DNA of 64,000 nt, from assembly GCF_001449115.1 (NCBI RefSeq), contig NZ_LAIJ01000010.1:558001-622000 (forward strand). The letters are read 5' to 3'. Positions 52,944 through 62,346 of this stretch are shown one piece after another; within the stretch, counting starts at the first letter, position 1, and each line of letters begins with the position of its first letter. This DNA is from Occallatibacter gabretensis. Lineage in GTDB: Bacteria > Acidobacteriota > Terriglobia > Terriglobales > Acidobacteriaceae. A model generated the notes under the pieces. It worked only from the letters and a program-made list of their open reading frames with translations, had not been told where the DNA came from and did no database searches. Position numbers and translations under genes: made by a program.

Positions 52944-53235
52944 TTATTTGATGCATACACGTATATGATATGTTGATCATCTCGGAGAATGGGTGAAATG
53001 GAGAGAATGCTCAAGCGTGGTGAAGTTTGATTGGGATGGAAAGGGACGGCCAGTTCTTATTTCTACGCTTGGAGCGGTCCAGAGGAAGGAAATGAGAACG
53101 GGCAATGCGGGAGTTGTCGTCTCGGCTCAAAGGCGTATACGCCACGTCAAAGGGCAGTTAGGCGCTGCAAACTCACGAGACACGTGAAGTCACTGAATGT
53201 CATGTTTATAGCCGATTGGGCCTTTGGAGTTGCAG
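52944..53235 (+). promoter_or_regulatory. divergent leader of the MFS gene
   Basis: A second palindrome-like word CATACACGTATATG (52954-52967) sits 24 bases beyond the fusion-operon promoter and probably controls the MFS gene in the other direction. The remaining leader to 53235 holds no credible gene. Confidence 0.45.
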
Positions 53236-54576
53236 ATGTCTGAAATACGCAGAGCTCTCAACAAAACCTTGTTGGCCACATGTTTGATTGCATCGCTGGG
53301 CGGGCTTCTATTCGGGTTCGATACTGCGGTCATTGCGGGAACAACTAGTTCGCTCACCGATGCTTTTCATCTTTCTCCGTTTGTTCTTGGCCTCACGGTA
53401 TCAAGTGCGCTATGGGGCACAGTTTTGGGGGCCGGCTTTGCGGGGAAACTGGGAGATATGTTTGGCCGTCGCACTTGTCTTCGCGCCCTGGGCCTGCTTT
53501 ATGTGCTTTCTGCCCTGGGGTGCGCATTGGCCTGGGGATGGTACCCCCTGATGTGTTTTCGTGTGCTCGCCGGCCTGGCAGTTGGCGCCTCGTCGGTGAT
53601 CAGCCCAACGTATATTGCGGAGATCTCTCCGCCGAATCTTCGCGGCCGCCTGGTAATGGCGTTTCAATTCAATGTTGTACTTGGAATGTTGTCCGCATAC
53701 TTTTCTAACTTCTGCCTGGGGTTGTTGCACCTTGGAGCAGCAGACTGGCGCTGGAAATTCAGCGTTGCGATCATCCCGGCTTTAGTTTTCTACTTTGCTT
53801 TATTTTTCATTCCTGAAAGCCCCCGCTGGCTGGTGGGTAAAACCAAGATGCCGGAGGCATTGGAAGTGCTCAGGCGAAACGGCGACCCCGATCCGGAACT
53901 TGAACTCGGCGAAATCTCCAGGTCTTTGCAGGTTGCAGTTGGATCGAAAGGAGGGAATGTCTTTCAATGGCGCTATCGCCTTCCCATATTTCTTGCCATT
54001 TCCATTGGAATGTTCAACCAGCTCTCGGGCATCAACGCCATCCTCTACTACCTGAATGACATCTTTGAAAAAGCCGGCTTTGACAAAGGATCAAGCGATC
54101 TTCAGGCGGTGCTCATTGGCATTACCAACCTCATCGGCGTGACTTTGGCGATGTTGGTCATCGATAGGATTGGCCGCAGGATGCTTCTCCTCATTGGCTC
54201 TGTCGGGACTACGATTTGTCTTTTTGGGGTCGGCACAATATTTCGGCTGGAACAGTATCAGGGATCTCTCGTTTGGCTCCTGATGGGCTTTATCGGTTTC
54301 TTCACCTTTTCACAAGGGGCTGTAATATGGGTCTATATCAGCGAAGTTTTTCCGAACCGGGTGCGGGCCAAGGGGCAGAGCATTGGCAGCTTTACGCATT
54401 GGCTGATGAATGCCCTGGTATCGATGGTCTTTCCGATTGCCGCTGCCAGGTGGCATTCAGGACCGTTCTATTTTTTCTCGGGATTTACGGCGCTCCAATT
54501 CATCGTTGTGATTCTTTTCTTTCCGGAAACACGCGGAGTCAGGCTTGAAGCGATGGAGGAACAACTGCATCGTTAA
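53236..54576 (+). CDS. MFS sugar porter
   Basis: 446 residues from ATG 53236 (GGAG eight bases upstream), 12 predicted membrane helices. Sugar-porter family marks: GGLLFGFDTAVIAGT in helix 1, GKLGDMFGRRTCL and DRIGRRMLLL loops, PESPRWLVGKTKMPEAL after helix 6, the QLSGINAILYYLNDIF motif in helix 7, and PETRGV at the end. These proteins usually bring in monosaccharides by proton symport. It faces away from the fusion operon and ends inside the ROK gene on the opposite strand (38-base overlap), so its substrate is likely the sugar phosphorylated by that kinase. Confidence 0.92.
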   Translation: MSEIRRALNKTLLATCLIASLGGLLFGFDTAVIAGTTSSLTDAFHLSPFVLGLTVSSALWGTVLGAGFAGKLGDMFGRRTCLRALGLLYVLSALGCALAWGWYPLMCFRVLAGLAVGASSVISPTYIAEISPPNLRGRLVMAFQFNVVLGMLSAYFSNFCLGLLHLGAADWRWKFSVAIIPALVFYFALFFIPESPRWLVGKTKMPEALEVLRRNGDPDPELELGEISRSLQVAVGSKGGNVFQWRYRLPIFLAISIGMFNQLSGINAILYYLNDIFEKAGFDKGSSDLQAVLIGITNLIGVTLAMLVIDRIGRRMLLLIGSVGTTICLFGVGTIFRLEQYQGSLVWLLMGFIGFFTFSQGAVIWVYISEVFPNRVRAKGQSIGSFTHWLMNALVSMVFPIAAARWHSGPFYFFSGFTALQFIVVILFFPETRGVRLEAMEEQLHR

Positions 54577-55459
54577 GCCGATCAAGACGCGCCGGATTCT
54601 GCTTATAAATATGTTCGGCAACGAGAGCTAAGGCCCCCCAAAGAACGCTCTCTCCGGTGAGAGCAGCCGGAACCACTGCGACGTTCGCTTTCCACCAGGA
54701 CGTCATTTGGCGGGCCAACTCCTCTCGCAAGGGAACGAAGAGCAAATCTCCGGCCTGGCTGATTCCTCCGCCGATGATGATGCGGGCAGGATTGAGGAAC
54801 ATCAGGCAGCTCTTGATCCCCTGGGCAAGATGAATCACATAACGAGAAACAAACTCCGGATCCTTGAAGAGTTTTTGTGCAGGACTGCCATAATCGCGTT
54901 CAAGCCAGAGCCCGGAGCACATTCGCTCGAGGCAGCCGTTGGAGCCGCAGAGACAGGCCGGCCCGCCCGGAACGATCGTGTGGTGACCTAATTCACAGGC
55001 AAATGAGTCAGCTCCACGATATAGCCCATTCTCGGTAAGCAGCCCGCCTCCGATTCCCGTGGAAAGCGTGATATAAAAGAGCGGCCGGAAGCCTCGGCCT
55101 GCCCCAAAATACCCTTCCCCTAGAACGCCGACCATGCTGTCGCGATCAATGACGACCGGCGCGCCGAATCGCTCCTGAACCTCTCTGGCCAGGTCAAAAC
55201 CTTCCCAACCGTCCACATGCGTGGAAGCAATAACCTTCTGGGCAGCGAAGTCAACTGGACCGCCGAATCCAACTCCGCATCCGTGGATGGCTGTGTCGCG
55301 CCATTGGACTTTGAGCATCTTTTCGATTCGATCCAACATACCCTTCGGACCTGCGGTTCGGTCAGTCGGGTGCGAGAGCTTTCCTCTCAACGATGTCCCC
55401 TCGAAGACAGCGATACTGAAGTTCGTTCCTCCGATATCGATTGCGAGAGTGTTTTTCAT
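54539..55459 (-). CDS. ROK-family sugar kinase
   Basis: 306 residues from ATG 55459. N-terminal ATP-binding AIDIGGTNFSIAVFEG, sugar-site ESTVGF-like GVGFGGPVDF, the catalytic region VVIDRDSMVGVLGEGYFGAG, ITLSTGIGGGLL, CELGHHTIVPGG, and the zinc-binding CLCGSNGCLER. No helix-turn-helix, so it is an enzyme of the glucokinase/fructokinase class rather than a NagC-type repressor. It would phosphorylate hexoses released by GH32 or brought by the MFS porter. Gene end overlaps the MFS gene end. Confidence 0.9.
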   Translation of the reverse strand: MKNTLAIDIGGTNFSIAVFEGTSLRGKLSHPTDRTAGPKGMLDRIEKMLKVQWRDTAIHGCGVGFGGPVDFAAQKVIASTHVDGWEGFDLAREVQERFGAPVVIDRDSMVGVLGEGYFGAGRGFRPLFYITLSTGIGGGLLTENGLYRGADSFACELGHHTIVPGGPACLCGSNGCLERMCSGLWLERDYGSPAQKLFKDPEFVSRYVIHLAQGIKSCLMFLNPARIIIGGGISQAGDLLFVPLREELARQMTSWWKANVAVVPAALTGESVLWGALALVAEHIYKQNPARLDRLNDAVVPPSLQA

Positions 55460-55878
55460 GCATTTCACGATAGCACATAGTTTTTAGCATATATGTATAC
55501 GTGTCTAGTATCTATTTAGCGGAATCTCTTGCGAATATCCGGAAATATATGGTAATAGAGAGGTTATAGCTGAAATGCAATCGAAAGGGCGTGAGCGGCC
55601 AGACTCTTCACCACCGACGTGCTCGTGCGCGAGGCGAATGATCCGTGACACGACGTTCTTTCCTGGTTTTCTGCTGGGGTTGCGGGTCGGATGGAAATTT
55701 ATATATATCTAGAAATAAACGACATATATCCATATATTACAGCTGATCTCTTCCTTGCGCGAACCGCTACGAGAGCAGGCTTGATTGAGATGTCCTCTCG
55801 TGCGGGGTTGGCTTGGTTGAAGACTCTTACTCTTTCACCACCGCCTCCTGATGCTCGATAGGTATATATATTTCATCG
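55460..55878. other. AT-rich spacer with operator-like words
   Basis: About 420 bases between the ROK start and the TonB promoter. ATGTATACGTGT (55493-55504) lies close to the ROK start and resembles the shared operator; CATATATCCATATATTA occurs near 55723. No credible gene. Confidence 0.45.
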
Positions 55879-55913
55879 TTGACATATGCAAATCCGGTAT
55901 GTATATATGTTGG
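55879..55913 (+). promoter_or_regulatory. promoter and operator of the TonB receptor gene
   Basis: TTGACA (55879-55884), 17 bases, TATATA (55902-55907). GGTATGTATATATGTTGG (55896-55913) overlaps the -10 box and differs in one base from the word in the same place of the fusion-operon promoter (52926-52909). Confidence 0.75.
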
Positions 55914-56164
55914 CGTCGTGAATCACGAAAAATCAACGTAACAAAGCCGCTGCGGGGATGAAGCCCGGAAACAAGACACGGGGAGCGATTTGGCTTGCAC
56001 TGAAGCAGCCGCAAGAAGTGTTTTGAGAAAGTAATTCCGGAGGAAGTGATGGCGGAGGAAGTAATAAGTGTGAAGACGCGGATTGGAAGCGGAACCATGA
56101 CAAAGATGCGCCAAGTACGACAATCTCCTGCATTCGTCATGGAAGCCGTCGGTTTTGAAAATTC

Positions 56165-56199
56165 GAGGAGGCAAAACAATGGGCGAGGAGGCGACACAA
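56165..56199 (+). repeat. tandemly duplicated ribosome binding site
   Basis: CGAGGAGGCAAAACAATG is followed at once by a second copy CGAGGAGGCGACACAATG whose ATG at 56199 is the receptor start. The first copy's ATG leads into another frame. Confidence 0.8.
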
Positions 56200-59100
56200 T
56201 GAAGAATTGGAGCTGGACGATCAAAGTACTGGTCGGGATCTTCGCGATCCTGACTTTAGCAGGTACGTACTTTCCATCTAATGTGGCCATTGCACAATCG
56301 ACGCGCGGATCTCTTTCAGGAAATGTTCTGGACCAGTCGGGCGCGGTCATTTCGGGAGCCAAGATCAGCGCCCGCGACCCCAATACAGGTGTGACGCGGA
56401 CCACGGTTTCGAGCGCCGAAGGTTCCTATAACTTTCCGGAGTTGAATCTGGGTTCCTATGATGTCACTGCATCAGCCCCCGGCTTTTCGACGCTCGTCCA
56501 GCATGGGGTGCAGGTTACGGTGGGCAATGTGTCCGCCCTGAACTTGACGCTGAAAGCCGGCAGCGCCGAGACGACGATCAGTGTGGATGCTTCTTCGCCG
56601 ACCATTGAGACGCGATCATCTGACATTGGTGGAACAATTCAGAACCGGGAGATCGAAGAACTGCCGCTTGCGCTTGGCGGCGTCGGCGCTCTTCGCTCGC
56701 CTGAATCTTTTGAATTCCTGCTGCCTGGCACGACGGGCCCCGGCTCTGAATCCAGCTTGACCGGCGACATTTATAACTTGAGGATCTCGGGCTCTGAGAT
56801 GCAGGCCAATAGCGACATTCTCGACGGCGCGGACCAGATTAGAAGCGAAAACGGCTCCGAGTTCGATGAAGAGGCGCCATCCGTAGAGGCGCTTCAGGAA
56901 TTCAAGGTGACGACGGGGATTCCCGAGGCGGAGTACGGACGGACAGAGGGCGGCACCGAGAGCTTTGTGACTAAGAGCGGTACGAACCGATATCACGGCA
57001 CAGCATTCGACATCGTCAAGAATGCAGCGCTCGACGGAAACACCTGGTTCAATAATGGAGGTCTAGCAACGATCTGCGTGGGCGCGAACAATACTCCTCT
57101 GTGCACCAGTAATTATGTGAAACCCGCCGATACGCAGAACGATTTTGGAGTCACGCTGGGTGGACCTGTAAGGGTTCCGCACGTTATCAACGGGGTCGAT
57201 AAGCTCCAGTTTTTCTTCGCCTGGGAGCAAATCCTGCATACAGTTGGCGGGACGATGATCAGCACTGTGCCGACTGTTCCCGAACGGGGCGGGGATTTTA
57301 CCGATCTCTATAATCCGGCGGCGCCACCGGCTGGCGGCAGCACGGCTATCAATCCTTGTAACGGCCAGCCTGTATATCCCGGCGAGATATTCGATCCTTC
57401 AACACAACGGGTTGTCAACGGAACGCCATGCCGGCTTCCCTTCGCGGGCAACAAGATTACGACGCCGATCAGTGCGGTGGCGACAAACGTTCTCGCTTAT
57501 ACTCCCTCTCCGACGGAGCCGGGCCTGATTAACAACTTCTATTATCCCTTTACGCAGCCAATCAACAACACCACTAACACCATCCGGATTGATGCCAGTC
57601 CTTCTCCCCGGCAGAAGTTATTCGCATCTTACTCGTCACGCGACAATCTCCGCACCTGCTGCTCAACTCCAAATCTTCCTTACCCTGAAGCTTCTATTGG
57701 CTGGAGCCAGAACTTCACGACGCATTTTGCCCGAGCTGGTTGGGACTTCATTATTACGCCAACCATGTTGAACCACTTCAACTTCGGATATAACCGCTCG
57801 AACAGCGCCTGTTTTGCCTTTCCGGCCTTAGGGAACATCGATTACACGCAGAAGCTTGGAATTTCCAATGCGCCTCCTTCCAAAAACTTTACCAATATCA
57901 GCTTCAACAGCCGGGATCAGTACGTCGCCTTGGGCAGTTCGCTGAACAACGATTGGATCGACAACGGGTGGCGCTTCAATGACAGCGTAAGCATAGAGAA
58001 GGGGCGCAACAGCTTCAAGTTCGGTGCGGACTACCGCATTCAGCAGTTTTCACCGATTTCCTATCCAACTCCCACTCTGGGCTATGATCGCGCGCAGACG
58101 GCATCGGACCCTGCGAACTCGGAGCTCGACGGCAACAGCTTTGCAAGCCTTCTCCTCGGCCAAGTCTCAACCGGCAACTTCGGGGCGGGGCTGAATTTTT
58201 CATTGCCGCGATGGACGTCGTCCTACTATGCGTTATTTGCCCAGGACGACCTGAAGGTGAGCGACAGGTTGACCCTCAACCTTGGCGTCCGCTGGGACGT
58301 GGATATTCCCCGCACGGCAGCACACAACTACACCTCTAATTTCAGCCCAACCGCGAACGACCCCGAGTACAACATTCCCGGAGCCCTCGTCTTCGGTACA
58401 ACCTATAAAGGTAATACGCGTTGGGCCGACACCTACTACAAAGACTTTCAACCTAGATTCGGATTCGCTTTTACTCCGTTTCTGAATGGAAAGACCGTGA
58501 TTCGCGGCGGCGCCGGCATGATCTCTGGTCCGCTACTCTATGCCGACGACGGCGGCGGAATGAACGTTGGCTACAAGATTCAGCCTGCGTTTACGAGCAG
58601 CGATGGCTTTTCGCCATCTTTTCTGGTCGACAACGGCTTCCCATCCTACGGTCAACCGCCGGATCTCGACCCGGGCATCTTCAACGGTCAGCCCCTGAGC
58701 GACCAATGGATCCGGTCTTCGCAAGGCAAACCGGACATGCTCTTTGAGTGGGCCCTCCAGGTTCAGGAGCAGCTTGCACAGGATCTTATCCTCGAAGTCG
58801 GCTATACGGGCAATAAGGCCCAGAACCTTCGTTCGTCTCTGGAAAACCCCAACAACATTCCCCAGAGTGCGTTCAGCCTGGGCAATGAACTGAATTCCGC
58901 CGTGGCTGGGAACACCGTGGGAGTGGTTGCCCCCTTCGCGGGGTTCTACTCTTTGTGGGGCGCGGGCGCGCCCATCAACCGCGCTCTCCGTCCTTTCCCT
59001 CAGTATTCTCAAATCGACGCAGGCTGCTGCCTTCAGAACGACGGCATGTCGACATACAACGCGCTCCTCGTGTCTCTGAACCGGCGCTACAGGAACGGTT

Positions 59101-59819
59101 TGTCTCTGCAGGTTTCCTACACCTTTGAGAAGACTCTGACGAATGCCGAATCGGAGCAACCGGAGCCTACTACCATTCAGAATCCCGCCGATCTTCACGA
59201 AGAAAAGGCCATCTCAATACAAGACCTGCCGCATACTCTGGTTCTGGCGCCTCTCTATCAATTGCCTTTCGGAAAAGGAAAGAAGTACTTAAACAGTGGA
59301 CCCGCCAGCTACCTTGCCGGCGGATGGGAGATCGGCACGATTCAGCGCTACGAGTCAGGGATACCGATCGCATTCTGTTGCGCAACCGCGATTCCCGGCT
59401 GGGATAATCTCATCCGCTACAACCGGGTTCTGGGGCAGTCCTTAAAGAGCCCGAGCTATCGTTCGGGCAAGATAAATCCCTTCGTCGCTGGACAGATCAG
59501 CTTCTTCAATGCTGCGGCCTTTAGTGATCCTAACAGCACTGCCAATCGAGGTGCCGGAGCCTATACATTTGGCAACACACCTCGGGTCACAGGAGAGGTG
59601 AGGATGCAGCACTACGACGATGAAGACATCAGCGTAATGAAGACCACTCCGGTCCGCGAAGGAGTGAATGTTGTGATCAAAGCGGAAGCGTTGAATATGT
59701 TCAACCGCCATATGTTCAATGTTCCGGACACGAATCCGACGGACTCCTCATTTGGGATTCCAAACTCAACCATTACGAGCCCAAGAAACATACAGTTCAC
59801 GATCCGTGTAAGCTTCTGA
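56199..59819 (+). CDS. Oar-like TonB-dependent receptor
   Basis: 1206 residues from ATG 56199. Signal peptide (IKVLVGIFAILTLAG... IAQS), then a carboxypeptidase-regulatory Ig domain (GSLSGNVLDQSGAVISGAKISARDPNTGVTRTTVSSAEGSYNFPELNLGSYDVTASAPGF, about 35-95), a plug (IETRSSDIGGTIQNREIEELPL), and a long beta barrel ending in NIQFTIRVSF with terminal Phe. This outer membrane class is large in Acidobacteria and takes up oligosaccharides or other large ligands with TonB energy. Set between the sugar kinase and two arabinofuranosidases and sharing its promoter design with the fusion operon, it likely imports the oligosaccharide handled by the island. Confidence 0.9.
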   Translation: MKNWSWTIKVLVGIFAILTLAGTYFPSNVAIAQSTRGSLSGNVLDQSGAVISGAKISARDPNTGVTRTTVSSAEGSYNFPELNLGSYDVTASAPGFSTLVQHGVQVTVGNVSALNLTLKAGSAETTISVDASSPTIETRSSDIGGTIQNREIEELPLALGGVGALRSPESFEFLLPGTTGPGSESSLTGDIYNLRISGSEMQANSDILDGADQIRSENGSEFDEEAPSVEALQEFKVTTGIPEAEYGRTEGGTESFVTKSGTNRYHGTAFDIVKNAALDGNTWFNNGGLATICVGANNTPLCTSNYVKPADTQNDFGVTLGGPVRVPHVINGVDKLQFFFAWEQILHTVGGTMISTVPTVPERGGDFTDLYNPAAPPAGGSTAINPCNGQPVYPGEIFDPSTQRVVNGTPCRLPFAGNKITTPISAVATNVLAYTPSPTEPGLINNFYYPFTQPINNTTNTIRIDASPSPRQKLFASYSSRDNLRTCCSTPNLPYPEASIGWSQNFTTHFARAGWDFIITPTMLNHFNFGYNRSNSACFAFPALGNIDYTQKLGISNAPPSKNFTNISFNSRDQYVALGSSLNNDWIDNGWRFNDSVSIEKGRNSFKFGADYRIQQFSPISYPTPTLGYDRAQTASDPANSELDGNSFASLLLGQVSTGNFGAGLNFSLPRWTSSYYALFAQDDLKVSDRLTLNLGVRWDVDIPRTAAHNYTSNFSPTANDPEYNIPGALVFGTTYKGNTRWADTYYKDFQPRFGFAFTPFLNGKTVIRGGAGMISGPLLYADDGGGMNVGYKIQPAFTSSDGFSPSFLVDNGFPSYGQPPDLDPGIFNGQPLSDQWIRSSQGKPDMLFEWALQVQEQLAQDLILEVGYTGNKAQNLRSSLENPNNIPQSAFSLGNELNSAVAGNTVGVVAPFAGFYSLWGAGAPINRALRPFPQYSQIDAGCCLQNDGMSTYNALLVSLNRRYRNGLSLQVSYTFEKTLTNAESEQPEPTTIQNPADLHEEKAISIQDLPHTLVLAPLYQLPFGKGKKYLNSGPASYLAGGWEIGTIQRYESGIPIAFCCATAIPGWDNLIRYNRVLGQSLKSPSYRSGKINPFVAGQISFFNAAAFSDPNSTANRGAGAYTFGNTPRVTGEVRMQHYDDEDISVMKTTPVREGVNVVIKAEALNMFNRHMFNVPDTNPTDSSFGIPNSTITSPRNIQFTIRVSF

Positions 59820-59832
59820 TCACTCTGGAGCA

Positions 59833-59860
59833 GTGCCAGGCAGTTAGGACCGCCAGGCAC
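59833..59860 (+). terminator. hairpin after the TonB receptor gene
   Basis: GTGCCAGGC (59833-59841) and GCCAGGCAC (59852-59860) pair with one mismatch, ending the receptor transcript. The arms share the GTGCCAGGC word with the terminator at 62205. Confidence 0.5.
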
Positions 59861-60068
59861 GGCTCTTCTCCCACCTCACAAAAACCGAATGGCTGGTGTT
59901 GCCTCGATTGGGCGGCACCGGTCCTGAATTCTCTATCCCACTTCGTTGCATCGCGCCGCGAAGTCACTTTCGGGGAGGCAGCCACATTTCTCTTGTTCTG
60001 GTTGATGCCGGGCGTGGGCTCAGCAACGAGGATGCGATATCCAAAATCAAGAAAAGGAGAGTAGCAAA

Positions 60069-62195
60069 ATGCTCGTACGAGACAAATCACAATCGTTGTA
60101 TCGGAGAATATCGTTCACAGCATCGGTTATTGCGCTTCTCGTCACCGGCTTGATCGATGTCCGCCCAGCACAGGCTAGTAATGGTCCATGCGACATCTAC
60201 GCAGCGGCCAGCACAGCTTGTGTTGCCGCATTCAGCACCACCAGAGCACTCTATAGCTCCTATACCGGTTCTCTCTACCAGGTAACCCGTGAATCAGACA
60301 ACACTACGACGAATATCGGAGTCCTCTCCGATGGCTATGCGAATGCTGCGACGCAAGACACATTCTGTGCCGGCACCGTCTGTACGATCACGGAAATTTA
60401 CGATCAATCATCGAACCATAACAATCTAACCGTCGCCCCTCCCGGTGGCGAAACTAGCGGCCCGGGTCCAGGCGGATACGATCTCCCCGCGTTTGCAACC
60501 GCGTTGCCGATAACTGCCGGTGGCCACAAGGTATACGGCGTGTACTTCCAGTCTGGCATGGGTTATCGCAACGATGCGACCACGGGCATTGCGGTCAACG
60601 GCCAGCCAGAGGGAGTGTATATGGTGACATCGGGGACCCATCTCAATGGCGGATGCTGTTTCGACTTTGGCAATGCTGAGACGAGCAACGATGACGACGG
60701 CGCCGGACGTATGGATGCGATCAACATTATCTGTACTACCAATCCATGCACTCCCATCGCGGGACTCGATATGGAGAACGGTATTTATGGGCAATTGGCT
60801 GTAGCCGGCGGAACCCCGTTTGTGACCGCGATGGGCTCAAACGACGGTCAGCATTACTATGCCATCTACCAGGGCAACGCTCAATCGGGCAGCCTCACGA
60901 CGACGGGCTCGACAGCCCTGCCAAGCGGGTACTCGCCGATGAGACAAGAGGGAGCTATCATTCTTGGGATAGGCGGAGATAACAGTCAATCGACGATAGG
61001 ATCCTTCTTCGAAGGTGTGATGACGGCAGGCGCTCCCACCAGCACAACCATGAATTCTGTTCAGGCTAATATCGTTTCGGTCGGTTACGCCGGTATGCTC
61101 CCGTATCATGACGGATTTGGAAGCGGCTCCGCATCGGGATGGACTACATATGACGGTAGCTGGTCTGTATCATCTTCTGGTGCGTACGTAAACAGTACAG
61201 CCGATAATAACGGAGACAAGGCAGTGACCGGCTCGCCAACTTGGGATAACTATACATTGCAGGGAGATGTTGAGATTACCAGCTCAGGCGATGCTGGATT
61301 GAACTTCCGTGTGACCAATCCGGCGTCGGGACTCGATTCTCTGGATGGCTACTATGTAGGCGTGGACGCGGTTAGTGGCGACTTAGTTCTGGGTCGTGAA
61401 AGCTACGGTTGGACGGCGTTACAAACAACGGCAATGCCCGGCGGTGTATCCACCAATGCGTGGTATCACCTCACCGTACAAGCCGTGGGGTGTACTTTCA
61501 CTGTTTCTGCTCAAGCGGTAGGATCAACAACCTCGACTGGATTCAGTTACACCGATTCCGGATGTACGTTCACAGCCGGCGCGATCGGAGTTCGCAGCCA
61601 TCTTGCATCGGCAATGTGGCGCAACATCTGCGTATCAGTAGGAGGGACTTCCACCTTGCCCTACTACGCTCCGTTTGCAGCGGGTACGGGGCCATCCGGT
61701 TGGACGACATACGCAGGAACCTGGTCCTTATCCAGCGAGAATTACATCGATTCAGCAAGTGAAACATCGGGCGACAAATCAATTGGCGGGCCTACTTCTG
61801 GCAACTTCACTTTAACTGGCGATGTTGACGTTACATCCAGTAGTGGAAATGCGGGCTTCTTGGTCCGTGCGACCAATCCAGCCGTTGGCGCTGACTCTGT
61901 GGACGCTTATTATTTGGGAGTCGACACTGGAGGTTTTATCGAAATCGGAAAAGAGAGCTACGGTTGGACCCAGCTAGCAGCAGCTCCTCTTAATGCTTCG
62001 CCTGCCAATACCTGGATTCATCTCACGGCGCAGGTCGTTGGTTGCCAGATTCGGTTGACAGCCCAGCCTGTAGACTCTTCTACCCCGGCCAATGACGTTA
62101 GTGTGACCGATTGCAGCTTCTCCTCTGGACAGGTCGGAGTGCGAGCGTACGATACAACAGCCCAATGGAGGTTTGTCAGCGTAATTCCCAACTGA
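60069..62195 (+). CDS. secreted GH54 alpha-L-arabinofuranosidase with two extra modules
   Basis: 708 residues, AGGAG upstream of ATG 60069. Signal peptide ends near PAQASN. Residues about 38-340 match the catalytic domain of fungal AbfB: GPCDIYAAASTACVAAFSTTRALYSS, FCAGTVCTITEIYDQSSNHN, CCFDFGNAETS. The nucleophile Glu-236 (LDMENG) and acid/base Asp-304 (GIGGDNS) of GH54 are both present. Two homologous beta modules follow (about 345-530 and 530-708, each with GFxxGxxSGWTTY, ESYGWT and AMWRN-like ends) in place of the fungal CBM42. It should remove arabinose side chains from arabinan or arabinoxylan outside the cell. Confidence 0.9.
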   Translation: MLVRDKSQSLYRRISFTASVIALLVTGLIDVRPAQASNGPCDIYAAASTACVAAFSTTRALYSSYTGSLYQVTRESDNTTTNIGVLSDGYANAATQDTFCAGTVCTITEIYDQSSNHNNLTVAPPGGETSGPGPGGYDLPAFATALPITAGGHKVYGVYFQSGMGYRNDATTGIAVNGQPEGVYMVTSGTHLNGGCCFDFGNAETSNDDDGAGRMDAINIICTTNPCTPIAGLDMENGIYGQLAVAGGTPFVTAMGSNDGQHYYAIYQGNAQSGSLTTTGSTALPSGYSPMRQEGAIILGIGGDNSQSTIGSFFEGVMTAGAPTSTTMNSVQANIVSVGYAGMLPYHDGFGSGSASGWTTYDGSWSVSSSGAYVNSTADNNGDKAVTGSPTWDNYTLQGDVEITSSGDAGLNFRVTNPASGLDSLDGYYVGVDAVSGDLVLGRESYGWTALQTTAMPGGVSTNAWYHLTVQAVGCTFTVSAQAVGSTTSTGFSYTDSGCTFTAGAIGVRSHLASAMWRNICVSVGGTSTLPYYAPFAAGTGPSGWTTYAGTWSLSSENYIDSASETSGDKSIGGPTSGNFTLTGDVDVTSSSGNAGFLVRATNPAVGADSVDAYYLGVDTGGFIEIGKESYGWTQLAAAPLNASPANTWIHLTAQVVGCQIRLTAQPVDSSTPANDVSVTDCSFSSGQVGVRAYDTTAQWRFVSVIPN

Positions 62196-62204
62196 GAAGT
62201 TGGT

Positions 62205-62243
62205 GTCGCCGTGCCAGGCATCATGATCGCCTGGCACGGCGAC
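62205..62243 (+). terminator. perfect 15-bp hairpin terminator
   Basis: GTCGCCGTGCCAGGC (62205-62219) pairs with GCCTGGCACGGCGAC (62229-62243) across nine bases. It lies just after the GH54 stop. No T-run follows. Confidence 0.75.
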
Positions 62244-62346
62244 CCTGCGGCCTTATGCCAACTCATGGCATGGAGTTATGCCTATGGGCCGCGTCTCTTC
62301 GCTGTTTCAAATCCATTTCCTTGTGCGAAAGAAGAAATCATTGAAC

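Noticed and set aside
52993-53187. 64-codon frame upstream of the MFS gene
   Set aside because: No recognisable similarity and a basic, Gly-rich composition; treated as leader sequence.
55835-56404. 189-codon minus-strand frame over the TonB leader
   Set aside because: It overlaps the promoter and the receptor's signal peptide and Ig domain, and contains no known motif.
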